A DNA stretch of 64,000 nt from Desulfobacteraceae bacterium (GCA_030613055.1 JAUWMR010000013.1:1-64000); one strand, 5' to 3'; shown: positions 1 through 8,690, numbered from the stretch's first letter. A program made the numbers and translations. The notes: a model not told the origin generated them from the sequence alone.

Positions 1-1
1 A

Positions 2-157
2 GTTTCTGGCCATCAAAAAGCAGTGGAAAAAATAAGACAGAAATGCGGCTGGGAATTAAAAGTCTCCAATAATGTAACAGAGGTTACGCCCCCGACTCAA
101 AAGGAGCTTGAGATTCTCAGACTATTCGATCCGAGAGGATATTTCATTGGGCATTAA
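2..157 (+). CDS. Possible C-terminal end of a gene cut by the window edge
   Basis: An open frame enters from the left edge and stops with TAA at 155-157, giving about 51 residues. The composition is protein-like and mixed, with a charged stretch, a Pro-Pro pair and an aromatic end (RGYFIGH). I do not recognise the family. There is no start in the window and no downstream partner on the same strand before 697, so this could also be chance. Confidence 0.3.
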   Translation, partial: VSGHQKAVEKIRQKCGWELKVSNNVTEVTPPTQKELEILRLFDPRGYFIGH

Positions 158-696
158 TCGATTTCACAATTTGAAACACGTAACCCATAACCCCCAATGC
201 ATCCTCCTTATTATCTCAAATGAGCAATTGCGGATGTTCATCACGCTCGTTTTACAAACCGCTGAAACATCACCATTCTGGAAAGTACATTAACGGCATT
301 CTCCGGAGTCTGATAAAAGACACCACTGTATTTCTTTCCCGATACGGGAAGGACGGTACCCTATCCCGTATTTGCCAAGGACACACCATGATAGTCGCTT
401 TCTTTCACTTCATTTCTTTCACGCAACAAATGCTGCAACCAGTCGCCACAGGGCCAAAACACCGGTTATCACGCATCTGGCCTTACTCACATCCCCCTGA
501 TCTCCAGCGGTTGGAGAGCGCCATTTCGTTGATTTTGCCGGATTCAAATGGTTTTGACATTTGCGAAACCTCTTGAAAGTGTGCCTCTGATTGAGTAAAG
601 GGCCAATTAGGGAGCGATAAGCAGTCAGCCTTCAGCAAAAGAACGTTAAGAAAATTTTTCATGAATCAACCTGTTTAATAACATAAAAGGATTTTG
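158..696. other. Intergenic, no supported gene
   Basis: About 540 bases with short overlapping open frames only. None has a convincing ribosome site or protein-like composition. I see no tRNA, terminator or repeat here. Confidence 0.4.
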
Positions 697-882
697 ATGG
701 AATTCTGTGATCTTAATTGTGAATATGCTTCATGGCCCGAAGATGGCTCTCTGGATGGGGCCGGCAGTTGCCGGACGTTTCAGGCCATATACTGTGAAAA
801 GAAAAAACGACATGTTCATAAAAACATGCCGTGTGATGAAAAGAAAAAGAGGCTACGGGTTCCTGAGCCGATGCAGGATTAA
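697..882 (+). CDS. Small Cys-rich conserved-type protein
   Basis: A 61-residue protein starting at ATG 697, six bases after an AAAAGG ribosome site at 685-690. A TTG at 694 is possible but less likely. It has spaced cysteines: CDLNC at residues 4-8, then single Cys in GSCRTF, AIYC and MPC, each in a polar context. The C-terminus is Lys/Arg rich. The pattern suggests a small metal-binding or redox protein. I do not assign a function. It is isolated on the plus strand, just before the convergent IMP cyclohydrolase gene. Confidence 0.55.
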   Translation: MEFCDLNCEYASWPEDGSLDGAGSCRTFQAIYCEKKKRHVHKNMPCDEKKKRLRVPEPMQD

Positions 883-907
883 AAGGCATGATCTGTAAAC
901 GTTAGGA

Positions 908-1507
908 TTAAATCTCTACACCCTCCAGATATTTGCTTATTGCCCCATCGTAATTGTGCGTAAGTTGAAAAACCTTCTTCGCTAATCGAAAGCGTGTTTT
1001 AAGTGTGGTCTCGCCGCCTGTCTCTTCCATCTCTTTCAATACAACCTCATAGTCGGCAGGGTCAACGATGACCGTTACAAACTTGAAATTCTTGGCAGAA
1101 GATCGCAACATGGAGGGACCGCCGATATCGATATTTTCAATGGCCTCGTCCAGGTTCACGCCCTCTTTAGCGACGGTTTTTTTAAACTGGTAGAGGTTGA
1201 CGACCACCATGTCAATGGGCTTTACGCCATGTTTGTTCATCATCCTGACATGTTCAGGGTTATCCCTAATGCCTAATAGCCCGCCGTGGACCTTGGGATG
1301 GAGTGTCTTTACCCGCCCGTCCATCATTTCGGGAAAACCCGTGTACTCGGAAATACCGGTAACTTCAATACCTCCCTCGCGGAGTATCCGGGCGGTCCCT
1401 CCCGTGGAGAGGATTTCTACCCCGAACTTGGAAAGGGATTTTGCGAAATCCGCGATTTGTGATTTATCTGTTACGCTAATTATGGCCCTTTCGATCTTGC
1501 TCATCAT
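908..1507 (-). CDS. purH: Stand-alone IMP cyclohydrolase (PurH N-terminal, MGS-like domain)
   Basis: At 199 residues it matches only the N-terminal domain of the bifunctional purine enzyme PurH. That domain closes FAICAR to IMP, the last step of purine synthesis. Visible family motifs are ISVTDK near the N-terminus, STGGTARIL (about 34-42), the [10 protein letters not shown] block (about 66-75), VVVNLYQF, and [15 protein letters not shown] with the following [10 protein letters not shown] full PurH has about 520 residues. The AICAR formyltransferase half is absent here and must be encoded elsewhere. The start is one of two adjacent ATGs after a strong AGGAGG site. Nearby minus-strand genes are DUF1178 and the oxidoreductase operon, with no other purine gene. 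Confidence 0.9.
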   Translation of the reverse strand: MMSKIERAIISVTDKSQIADFAKSLSKFGVEILSTGGTARILREGGIEVTGISEYTGFPEMMDGRVKTLHPKVHGGLLGIRDNPEHVRMMNKHGVKPIDMVVVNLYQFKKTVAKEGVNLDEAIENIDIGGPSMLRSSAKNFKFVTVIVDPADYEVVLKEMEETGGETTLKTRFRLAKKVFQLTHNYDGAISKYLEGVEI

Positions 1508-1663
1508 TTAACCTCCTGAATCGATTTTATTTAAGAGTTCAGATATCTATAAATAGATTTTCCAGAACATAAACTGTGCCTTTATGAAACATGATATAAA
1601 TTGCGAGACGGAAAGGGCAGGGCAATGGTCGCGGGCCTGAGAGCAACTTGAAGGAGGAGCTTG

Positions 1664-2086
1664 TTAGTTATTTTCGCTGTCATCTACTTTGGGCAAAGGG
1701 GCCTTGAAAAATTCAACACCTTCTTCTTTCAAGGTTTCTTCCTCGTCGGAAGTGGCTGATCCCCTGATATTCCTTCTTTCGGATACCCCGTAATGGATTT
1801 TCAGGGCCTCTGCGGTGAATTTAGGCCCCACATCCTCGAAATTATCCTGGATATAATTAACAACCTCCCTTGCTAATCTTTGGTAATCAATAGGCCCCGG
1901 CGATGCAGGGGCATCAGCATGAGTTTTTTTGAAAGCCACAGGTGACATGACTCTCCTTATACTGGCATCTTCACAATGGGGGCAAATCACCAGTTTTTTC
2001 GCATTCTGTTCCTCAAATGATTCCAGGCTGTCGAACCAGCCTTCAAATATATGCCCGCGTGAACATTCCAAGTCAAATACTATCAT
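1664..2086 (-). CDS. DUF1178 family zinc-ribbon-like protein
   Basis: This 140-residue protein begins with the DUF1178 signature: a hydrophobic start, ECSRGHIFEGWF, then a CPHCEDASIRRVMSP segment (about 35-50). The Cys/His pairs suggest a small zinc-binding fold at the N-terminus. A Pro-rich linker and a helical middle (REVVNYIQDNFEDVGPKF) follow, then an acidic tail. The family has no established role. It lies 25 bases after the fused oxidoreductase gamma gene on the same strand and may be co-transcribed with it. Confidence 0.85.
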   Translation of the reverse strand: MIVFDLECSRGHIFEGWFDSLESFEEQNAKKLVICPHCEDASIRRVMSPVAFKKTHADAPASPGPIDYQRLAREVVNYIQDNFEDVGPKFTAEALKIHYGVSERRNIRGSATSDEEETLKEEGVEFFKAPLPKVDDSENN

Positions 2087-2111
2087 CTGTTAGGTTTATT
2101 CTCCTTTTAAA

Positions 2112-3410
2112 TTATCTTTCAGTGTAAAGCACGGCCAGTATTTTTGTCATTTTGTCCCCGTGGCATTTCACGAGATGGGGGACCGTTGAATCATAATATA
2201 TTGAGTCGCCCGGATTAAGGATGTGGATCTCTTCCCCTAAGCGAACCTCCATCCTTCCATCTAACACGTAAATAAACTCCTGCCCGTCATGGGTGGATCT
2301 TTCTTCCTCTGTATCCACCGGTTCGAGGGCCACCATAAACGGCTCCATGTGCCGGTCTTTCTTATGGGGAGCCAGGGACATGTATTCATATCCGTAGTGC
2401 TCTCCCTTCTTGGAATCATATCGGGAAATTACCTTTCGATCATCTGCACGAACAATGGTATAGGGCCTGTCTTCCTCCCCTGAGATAAAGTAGCCCATTT
2501 TCATTTCAAGGGCCTTGGCCAGCTTTATTACCGTTCCAAGGGGTGGAGCAACCGTCCCCTCCTCGATTTCGTCCAAAAGAGAGATATCAATATCCGTGCG
2601 TTGAGAAATATCTTCGAGGCTTAAGCCGCGTTTTTCCCTCACCTCTCTGACGCGCTCGCCAACGTTAATCTGGATATCCTCTTGAAGAGGACCATGGCCA
2701 ATGCTCTCCATAAACTGTTTTTCTTGATCCCCTTTGTCAAAATGGCTGCTTACGTCGGCAAGGAAATCTTCATAGGCGTGTTTTCGTGTTGTTTGGTCGT
2801 TTTTCTCATCCATGATGTGTATCCTGTCGCTTAAGGCACTTGAGCCGTTAACGTGGGTCTTAACTCTTCTATCCTCAACAAATTGGGCGCCCCGGTCCAT
2901 GGCCCGGACGTTAATATCTATCATCTTATGATACCTGGGGTCAAGGGCAGGGTAAAGGGCTTTTTTCAATGCCTCCAGTTTTACCACACCGCTTTTTTCT
3001 ACAGCTGCTCCCAACATCACCATGTTGGACAATCTTTCGTTGCCGACATCGAGAGCCAGTTCTCTGGTCGGAACCATGAGATATTCAATTCCCTTGAATC
3101 TGACATCTTTTTCCGGAATTAAAGTAGCATTCACAAACAGCAAGCCCCCTTTTTTCACCCTGGGACCGAATTTTTCCAGGGACGGGCGGTTCATGACAAT
3201 GGCGGACACAGGCCTTTGGATAATGGGAGAGCCGATTTCCAGGTCGGACACAACCACGGTGCAGTTGGCTGTGCCGCCTCTCATTTCCACTCCATACACA
3301 GGCATATAGGTGGACTTTTTGTTTTCAGCCATTGCAGCATAGGTAAGGATATTGCCCATGAGCATGACTCCCTGACCACCAAATCCGGCTATGATACAAT
3401 CAAAATACAT
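2112..3410 (-). CDS. 2-oxoacid:ferredoxin oxidoreductase gamma subunit fused to XRE-cupin regulator
   Basis: A 432-residue protein in two halves. Residues 1-180 are the gamma (PorC/KorC/VorC type) subunit: GFGGQGVMLMG at 9-19, MRGGTANCTVVVS at 43-55, and the SNMVMLGAAV segment. Residues 250-310 form a helix-turn-helix of the XRE type (VREVREKRGLSLEDISQRTDI). Residues 355-430 form a cupin sensor barrel (HDGQEFIYVLDGRMEVRLG, LNPGDSIYYDSTVPH). XRE-cupin proteins are normally separate transcription factors. The gene overlaps the beta-subunit stop as TAATG. An internal ATG at 2811-2813 (residue 200), with AGGA about 8 bases upstream, could give a free regulator. A sequencing artefact joining two genes is possible but needs a lost stop in an otherwise clean frame. 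Confidence 0.85.
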   Translation of the reverse strand: MYFDCIIAGFGGQGVMLMGNILTYAAMAENKKSTYMPVYGVEMRGGTANCTVVVSDLEIGSPIIQRPVSAIVMNRPSLEKFGPRVKKGGLLFVNATLIPEKDVRFKGIEYLMVPTRELALDVGNERLSNMVMLGAAVEKSGVVKLEALKKALYPALDPRYHKMIDINVRAMDRGAQFVEDRRVKTHVNGSSALSDRIHIMDEKNDQTTRKHAYEDFLADVSSHFDKGDQEKQFMESIGHGPLQEDIQINVGERVREVREKRGLSLEDISQRTDIDISLLDEIEEGTVAPPLGTVIKLAKALEMKMGYFISGEEDRPYTIVRADDRKVISRYDSKKGEHYGYEYMSLAPHKKDRHMEPFMVALEPVDTEEERSTHDGQEFIYVLDGRMEVRLGEEIHILNPGDSIYYDSTVPHLVKCHGDKMTKILAVLYTER

Positions 3411-4150
3411 TACTTGAGCTCCCCTTTGAATATGCCAAGAGGAAAGTATGGTATCATTTCCTCGCCAACCCTTTTGTTTGCCTGTTCAGGGGACATTTTC
3501 CAGTTAGTAGGGCAGGCAGAAAGGAACTCTACAAAGCCGAATCCCTGGTTTTCTGTCTGGACTTCAAACGCCTTTCTCAATAGCTTTTTTGCCCTCATAA
3601 GATTTTTTGGAGTGTTCACCGCTGCCCTGGCAATAAATGTGGTTCCAGGCAGTTGGGAAAGCAGTTCAGCCATCTTGATGGGGAACCCATTTGTATCTGT
3701 TTGACGGCCAAAGGGAGTCGTTGTTGTCTCCTGCCCGGCCATGGTTGTAGGCGCCATCTGTCCCCCGGTCATGCCAAATACCGTATTATTTACAAAGACC
3801 ACTGTAAGGCGCTCGCCCCTGTTTGCCGCATGTATGATTTCTGCTGTACCGATTGCAGCCAGATCGCCATCGCCCTGATAGGTAAATACAAAGTTATCCG
3901 GACACGCCCTCTTTACGCCGGTTGCCACGGCAGGGGCCCTTCCATGGGGGGCCTCAACTACGTCTACATCAATATAATCATAGAGAAACACGGAACAACC
4001 CACTGAAGCCACACCGATTGTCTTTTCCCTCAGGCCGTACCTGTCAATACATTCGGCAACCAGCCTGTGCACGATTCCATGATGGCACCCGGGACAAAAA
4101 TGAAAGGGGACATCGACGAGGGCTTCGGGCCTTTTAAATACCTGCTTCAT
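3410..4150 (-). CDS. 2-oxoacid:ferredoxin oxidoreductase beta subunit (TPP-binding)
   Basis: This 246-residue protein carries the thiamine diphosphate-binding half of the enzyme, which oxidatively decarboxylates 2-oxoacids to acyl-CoA with ferredoxin as acceptor. Visible are the N-terminal CPGC (19-22), the TPP motif GDGD (93-96) ending in the NN pair and FGMTGGQ (121-131), and a TTTPFG loop. Its length is normal for VorA/KorB-type subunits. It starts directly after the alpha-subunit stop, and its own stop overlaps the gamma start. The neighbouring class IV aminotransferase makes branched-chain 2-oxoacids likely substrates, but 2-oxoglutarate cannot be excluded. Confidence 0.9.
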   Translation of the reverse strand: MKQVFKRPEALVDVPFHFCPGCHHGIVHRLVAECIDRYGLREKTIGVASVGCSVFLYDYIDVDVVEAPHGRAPAVATGVKRACPDNFVFTYQGDGDLAAIGTAEIIHAANRGERLTVVFVNNTVFGMTGGQMAPTTMAGQETTTTPFGRQTDTNGFPIKMAELLSQLPGTTFIARAAVNTPKNLMRAKKLLRKAFEVQTENQGFGFVEFLSACPTNWKMSPEQANKRVGEEMIPYFPLGIFKGELK

Positions 4151-5224
4151 TTATCCGATCCTCTTCTTGTAAACTTTTTTTACCTCATTATAAAGCTCGT
4201 CAGGTGATGGGATGGAACCTGGTGGCCGCCCGTAAAAATCGACCTGGTTCTTCTTATGCCCAACTGCTAATTTCAAGTCTTCAACCATCTGGCCTGTATT
4301 AAGCTCCACAGCCATGAAGTTTTTTATTGAGAGTGAGATTTTTTCCAATGCGTCATAGGGAAAGGGGAATAATGTGATCGGACGGAACAGCCCTACTTTC
4401 ATTCCCCTGTCTCTTACCATTTGTATGGACGTCTTTATAATCCTTGCAACAGAACCAAATGCCACAACAATGAGTTTTGCCCCTTCCAGGAACTGCGTCT
4501 CGAACATAATCTCGCACTTCATGCGTTTGTATTTCTTGTACAGCAGCCAGTTGTGATCCGTGAGTTCCCCTTCAGAAAGGTAAAGGGATTTTAAAAGGCG
4601 GGGTCTCCTTCCCTTTGTTCCGGTAAGTATCCAGTCCTTTGAATATTCTTTTTTTCTATAGCTGTGTTTCTTTAAAGGCTCTTTCATTTGTCCTAAAAGG
4701 GCGTCCCCCAGGATTAATACTGGATTCCTGTACTTATCAGACAGATCGAATGCCTTCATGGTCAGGTCGTAATTTTCCTGTACCGAATGTGGTGCAAGTA
4801 CTATAGTCCGATAGTCGCCATGACCCCCGCCCCTGGTTGCCTGAAAATAATCCCCCTGAGAAGGGGATATTCCGCCTAAGCCCGGTCCGCTTCTGCTCAT
4901 ATTTACGATGACGCCGGGGATCTGGCTGCCGCATAAGTATGAAATGCCTTCCTGCTTGAGGGAGATTCCGGGGCTGGAGGAAGAGGTCATGGCCCTGGCA
5001 CCTGTTGCACCGGCTCCTAAGAGCATATTAATGGAGGCAATTTCGCTTTCTGCCTGAATGAATGTCCCCCCGGTGCCGGGGAGATGTTTGGACATATATT
5101 CAGGAATATCGTTTTGCGGGGTAATAGGATAACCAAAATAGAAACGACACCCGGCCTCGATAGCCCCCATTGCAATGGCTTCGTTTCCCTTAACAAGAAC
5201 GGTTTCTGCCAATTTCATCTCCAC
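4151..5224 (-). CDS. 2-oxoacid:ferredoxin oxidoreductase alpha subunit (VorB/KorA type)
   Basis: A 357-residue alpha subunit. The N-terminus has the pyrimidine-binding core: KGNEAIAMGAIEAGCRFYFGYPITPQ (13-38, read in parts), AESEIASINMLLGA, and TSSSSPGISL. The VNMSRSGPGLGG and SQGDYFQATRGGGHGDY stretches are typical of VorB-like sequences. The C-terminal domain II follows from about residue 240. It is the third gene of the oxidoreductase set, 14 bases after the ferredoxin stop. The gamma, beta and delta subunits are all present in the operon, so the complex looks complete. Confidence 0.9.
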   Translation of the reverse strand: MEMKLAETVLVKGNEAIAMGAIEAGCRFYFGYPITPQNDIPEYMSKHLPGTGGTFIQAESEIASINMLLGAGATGARAMTSSSSPGISLKQEGISYLCGSQIPGVIVNMSRSGPGLGGISPSQGDYFQATRGGGHGDYRTIVLAPHSVQENYDLTMKAFDLSDKYRNPVLILGDALLGQMKEPLKKHSYRKKEYSKDWILTGTKGRRPRLLKSLYLSEGELTDHNWLLYKKYKRMKCEIMFETQFLEGAKLIVVAFGSVARIIKTSIQMVRDRGMKVGLFRPITLFPFPYDALEKISLSIKNFMAVELNTGQMVEDLKLAVGHKKNQVDFYGRPPGSIPSPDELYNEVKKVYKKRIG

Positions 5225-5238
5225 AATAGTAAATTAAA

Positions 5239-5442
5239 TTACTTAAATACCGTTATTACAACATCCGGGCACATCTCGGCACAGAGTGCGCATCCCGTGC
5301 ATGCGTCCATATCTTCAATCGTTGAAACAGGGTACCCTGCCCTGTTCAGGTGGGAACTCACCTTAAGAAGCTCTTTGGGACACGCTATTACGCACAACCC
5401 GCAGCCCTTACAACGTTCTTCAATAAACTCTATTGCGGCCAT
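5239..5442 (-). CDS. 2x[4Fe-4S] ferredoxin, delta subunit of the oxidoreductase
   Basis: A small ferredoxin with two classic cluster motifs: CKGCGLCVIACP and CTGCALCAEMCP. It would pass electrons from the TPP subunits to free ferredoxin. The preferred start is the ATG at 5440-5442 (MAAIEF) with GGTGA about 11 bases upstream. TTG (5460) and GTG (5457) starts six and five codons earlier are possible and would make it abut the dodecin stop. It sits between the dodecin and the alpha subunit. Confidence 0.92.
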   Translation of the reverse strand: MAAIEFIEERCKGCGLCVIACPKELLKVSSHLNRAGYPVSTIEDMDACTGCALCAEMCPDVVITVFK

Positions 5443-5460
5443 AATTTCGTAATTCACCAA

Positions 5461-5667
5461 TCAGGTTTCAAGTACAAATATAACTTCCATCCTTATACGA
5501 TATTCCTTTATTTTTCCATCCTCGACAGACACCCTCTGCTCGATGACCTTCAGGCCGGTGATGCCTCTTAAGGTCCGATTGGCCCTTTCAAAACCAACCC
5601 TGATGGCTTCATCAAAACTGACGGGCGAGGCACCAATTATCTCTGAAATCCTTGCTACACGTTCCAT
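5461..5667 (-). CDS. Dodecin family protein (first copy)
   Basis: This 68-residue protein has the dodecin layout: a beta strand, a helix with SFDEAIRVGFERANRTLRGI, then two strands with VEDGKIKEYRIRMEVIFVL. Dodecins form dodecameric shells that store flavins or CoA. The start ATG follows a strong GGAGG. It lies inside the oxidoreductase operon, 29 bases after the aminotransferase stop and touching the ferredoxin gene. This suggests a role in flavin or CoA handling near this enzyme (inference). A second dodecin is at 8481-8690. Confidence 0.9.
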   Translation of the reverse strand: MERVARISEIIGASPVSFDEAIRVGFERANRTLRGITGLKVIEQRVSVEDGKIKEYRIRMEVIFVLET

Positions 5668-5696
5668 ACTCTGACCTCCTTATCCTCCTGCCGATG

Positions 5697-6671
5697 TCAA
5701 ACAATTTCAGTCAAAAGATCCCTGTTCCGGGTCATGTCTTCCCACAGGAGTTTTGATAATTCGGAATATACCGGACCTGGTGAACCCTGACCGATGGGCT
5801 TTCCGTCATAGCTTACTACAGGAAGTATGTTCAATGACGTTCCTGTAAGAAACATTTCTTTAGCCTCATATGCCTCTGCGGGTGATATGTTGGCAAACAT
5901 TACGTCCTTGATTATGCCTTCCTTAACCAGTTTATCAGCTAACTGGAAAACGCGATTGGCCGTTATGCCCGATAGTGTCCTTTCAAATCCGGGAAATCTC
6001 AAGACTCCATCTGCTGTCAGGACTGCGATATTCTCAATGGAGCCTTCCGCAAGGAACCCGTCTTCATCCAGGGCTACGGCGTACTGGGCGTTTGACTTAA
6101 CCGCCTCCATCTTAATCAGGACATTTGGGAGGTAATTGCACGATTTAATAGTGGCGAAAAAGGATTTTTTAATGGGAATATGAGCGGTGACAAGAGTGAC
6201 TCCATTCGTATAGTATTCTTCAGGTAGACTATTGAAGCGTATTATATTTACATACATTTGACTGGATGGACAATCGAATGGATTGGTGCTGAAACTACCG
6301 GGACCCCTTGATAGAACGACTCTGATAATGCACTGCTTCTCACCCACTGTCAAAATCAGATGCCTTATCAGCTCCCTGATATTTTCATGTTCAGGGGGGA
6401 AATCGAGCGAAATTGCCTTTGCAGAGCGTTCAAGCCGTTGAAGATGCTGCTCCATCTGATATATTTTACCATTGATACATCTCATTACATCAAATACGCC
6501 ATCGCCCCTGTGAACCAGATGATCGTCAATGGGAATCACCATCAGGTTCGGATCTGTAGTGAAGCCTTGCCACTGGCTGGAATACATGGCTAAGTAGTCC
6601 CCTTGCCAAGGTTTATTCTTTCCTGTAAGACTATGAAAGAAATTATTTTCAGTAATCAACGGGATTTTCAT
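5697..6671 (-). CDS. Class IV PLP aminotransferase (branched-chain aminotransferase-like)
   Basis: About 324 residues from ATG 6671. In-frame upstream starts at 6698 or 6761 give an unlikely basic extension with no good ribosome site. Fold-type IV features include VHRGDGVFDVMRC, the R-rich VIRVVLSRG strand, the probable PLP lysine in TIKSCNYLPN, and EGSIENIAVL followed by LSGITANRVF. This group includes branched-chain aminotransferase, D-amino acid aminotransferase and aminodeoxychorismate lyase. Position at the head of the 2-oxoacid oxidoreductase operon favours a branched-chain role, with the 2-oxoacid product feeding the complex downstream (inference). Confidence 0.82.
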   Translation of the reverse strand: MKIPLITENNFFHSLTGKNKPWQGDYLAMYSSQWQGFTTDPNLMVIPIDDHLVHRGDGVFDVMRCINGKIYQMEQHLQRLERSAKAISLDFPPEHENIRELIRHLILTVGEKQCIIRVVLSRGPGSFSTNPFDCPSSQMYVNIIRFNSLPEEYYTNGVTLVTAHIPIKKSFFATIKSCNYLPNVLIKMEAVKSNAQYAVALDEDGFLAEGSIENIAVLTADGVLRFPGFERTLSGITANRVFQLADKLVKEGIIKDVMFANISPAEAYEAKEMFLTGTSLNILPVVSYDGKPIGQGSPGPVYSELSKLLWEDMTRNRDLLTEIV

Positions 6672-6882
6672 AATGTATTTTCGCGAATTAAAGCGCATCC
6701 TGACGTATGGCGAGCTTTTTCGCCGTTTATCCGGTGTTCTGAAACGACTGTGGCTTGACACCTTTGTTACTCATATCTATTATTCTATTTACTTTTGACT
6801 GAAACCTAAACAATAAACTTTGAAAAATCAATGAAATTTTCCTCTAACATCGAATAAATAGAATAAGAAAGGACGGATAGAC

Positions 6883-7536
6883 ATGAATGAAAAACAGTAC
6901 CTTGTAGATGATTTTACACTAAAAGACTCGTGGCGGATGTTCCGTTTCCTGGCGGAATTCGTGGAAGGCTTTGAAGTAATGCCGGAGGTTTCACCTGCGG
7001 TGACCATTTTTGGTTCCTCCCGATCCAAACCGCAAAGCACTGCATATAAAACTACCCTTGAGGTGGCTCGTTTGTTAGTTGAGAACGGTTTTAGTGTTAT
7101 TTCCGGCGGGGGGCCTGGTGTTATGGAGGCGGCCAACAAAGGGGCTGCTGAGGCGGGAGGTAAGTCGGTCGGTCTCCATATTGAACTTCCTAACGAGCAA
7201 AAACCCAATGAATATGCCAATATAAGGCTCGGATTCAAATATTTTTTCATCAGGAAGGTTATGTTTGTGAAATACGCGGTTGCATATATCATAATGCCGG
7301 GAGGTTTTGGAACACTTGACGAGCTATTCGAGGCCCTGACCCTGATACAGACTAAAAGAATCAGGTATTTCCCGGTTATCCTCATGGACTCCAAATTCTG
7401 GAAGGGCCTTCTTGACTGGGTTAGAGAGACGCTCGTAAAGGAAGATACTATCGCGGAATCGGATTTGGATATTTTCAATGTAGTGGATACACCGGAAGAA
7501 GCCGTGGCAATAATAAAAAGACGAGTGATTGTCTGA
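6883..7536 (+). CDS. LOG family / TIGR00730 Rossmann-fold protein
   Basis: This 217-residue protein has the two LOG hallmarks: GGGPGVMEAANKGA (about 80-93) and PGGFGTLDELFE (about 139-150). Family members are nucleoside 5'-monophosphate phosphoribohydrolases, often misnamed lysine decarboxylases. An AAGGA-like site precedes the ATG. The gene is the first of a plus-strand run and overlaps rsmG by eight bases, so translational coupling is likely. Confidence 0.9.
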   Translation: MNEKQYLVDDFTLKDSWRMFRFLAEFVEGFEVMPEVSPAVTIFGSSRSKPQSTAYKTTLEVARLLVENGFSVISGGGPGVMEAANKGAAEAGGKSVGLHIELPNEQKPNEYANIRLGFKYFFIRKVMFVKYAVAYIIMPGGFGTLDELFEALTLIQTKRIRYFPVILMDSKFWKGLLDWVRETLVKEDTIAESDLDIFNVVDTPEEAVAIIKRRVIV

Positions 7537-8221
7537 TTTGGACAGGGAAGAAAAGAATATTCTTCAGTCATGGGCGCGTGAGATAAAAATCGAGATGTCT
7601 GCTGCCCAGATTGACCTTTTGAGCCTGTATTTAGATGAATTATGCGCCTGGAATACGCGGATGAATCTTACTGGCATGACTTCCCGTAAGACGATCATCA
7701 AAGAACTTCTGCTTGATTCAATATTTCCCGCCCTTTTCCTGCCTGAAAAAGGAAGTCTACTCGACATAGGATCAGGTGCGGGTTTTCCAGCGATACCCAT
7801 AAAGATCTGCTGCCCCGACCTAAAAGTTCTCCTGATAGAGTCCAATTCCAAAAAGGTCAGTTTTTTAAAACAGGTTATCCGGCTTACCAGGCTTCCTGAA
7901 ATTGAGGTCATTCAGCGGCGAATTGAAGAGGACGGGGGCATGCTTCATTCAGGGGGATACAATATCATTACGGCACGGGCCCTTGCGCCTTTACCCAAGA
8001 CCCTTGCTTTGTGTGCCCCTAATCTTGCACCAGGAGGCCGGATAATAAGTTTTCAGGGAAGCGGCTTCAAAAATGCAATTAAGGAAAGCGCAGATATCTG
8101 TAAAAAGCACCGGCTCTTCCTTTCGAAATCAATTCCCTATAAACTACCGGAAAAAAGATCGTCAAGATATCTGCTTGTCTTTAAAACCTCAATTGAGCGA
8201 ATAAGCACAATTAAATGTTAG
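7529..8221 (+). CDS. rsmG: 16S rRNA (guanine-N7) methyltransferase RsmG
   Basis: This 230-residue protein fits RsmG (GidB), which methylates G527 of 16S rRNA with S-adenosylmethionine. Visible motifs are WNTRMNLTG (about 42-50), the SAM-binding LLDIGSGAGFPAIPIKI, LLIESNSKKVSFLKQV, and ITARALAPL. The start is taken as TTG 7529, overlapping the LOG gene. A second TTG at 7538 is possible. It is usually near the origin with mnmG/parA, but none of those is seen here. Confidence 0.9.
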   Translation: MSDLDREEKNILQSWAREIKIEMSAAQIDLLSLYLDELCAWNTRMNLTGMTSRKTIIKELLLDSIFPALFLPEKGSLLDIGSGAGFPAIPIKICCPDLKVLLIESNSKKVSFLKQVIRLTRLPEIEVIQRRIEEDGGMLHSGGYNIITARALAPLPKTLALCAPNLAPGGRIISFQGSGFKNAIKESADICKKHRLFLSKSIPYKLPEKRSSRYLLVFKTSIERISTIKC

Positions 8222-8261
8222 AACGTTTATGGGTTATTCTTTAATCTCTATGGGTTTAATT

Positions 8262-8370
8262 CCCCGAAGCTTGCTTCGTCATTCCCGCGAAAGCGGGAAT
8301 CCACAGTAATAGACTCCTGCTTTCGCAGGAGTGACATTATAGATACCCCGTAGCTTGCTGCGGGGTAGTT
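8262..8370. repeat. Cluster of short hairpin repeats
   Basis: Four inverted repeats follow each other: GAAGC/GCTTC at 8266-8277; ATTCCCGC/GCGGGAAT with GAAA loop at 8281-8300; ACTCCTGC/GCAGGAGT with TTTC loop at 8313-8332; TACCCCG/CGGGGTA at 8344-8367. They sit between convergent rsmG and the second dodecin gene. They look like dispersed palindromic repeats. They may also stop transcription, but none has a clear T-run. Confidence 0.7.
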
Positions 8371-8480
8371 CATTTAGAAATGCACTCAATAAGGCAAACC
8401 CCCTGCTCTATCCATGAAAACACCCCTTAGGGCATGAATTCCAGAGGGACGAAGGGTAGGGGGCTGCCTATTTTTCGATC

Positions 8481-8690
8481 CTATCTTACATATTTAAAGG
8501 AAACATTCACTCTTGCGCGATAAGCGGACACCTTACCATCATCTATAGTCATGTCCAGTTTGGTGATCTCGGCTATTCTCAAGTCCTTAAGCGATTCTCC
8601 TGCGGTCTCAACAGCACCCTTGGCCGCTTCCTCCCATGATATATCACTTGTTCCAACGAGTTCGATAATCTTGTATGTGCTTCCAGCCAT
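8481..8690 (-). CDS. Dodecin family protein (second copy)
   Basis: A 69-residue dodecin: VGTSDISWEEAAKGAVETA, then LDMTIDDGKVSAYRARVNVSFKY. The WEEA helix and DGKVSAYR strand match the flavin-type dodecins more closely than the copy at 5461-5667. An AAAGGAGG site precedes the ATG. It is a single-gene unit, convergent with rsmG. Confidence 0.92.
   Translation of the reverse strand: MAGSTYKIIELVGTSDISWEEAAKGAVETAGESLKDLRIAEITKLDMTIDDGKVSAYRARVNVSFKYVR

Noticed and set aside
220-576. 118-residue open frame near the left edge
   Set aside because: No ribosome site, His/Ser-rich patternless translation and no recognisable fold.
5443-5460. TTG start adding six residues to the ferredoxin
   Set aside because: No ribosome site precedes it, and the ATG at 5442 gives a typical ferredoxin start.
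6828-7571. 247-residue open frame on the minus strand over the LOG gene
   Set aside because: It is the antisense of a clear LOG family gene, has low-complexity Ser/Pro-rich composition and no ribosome site.
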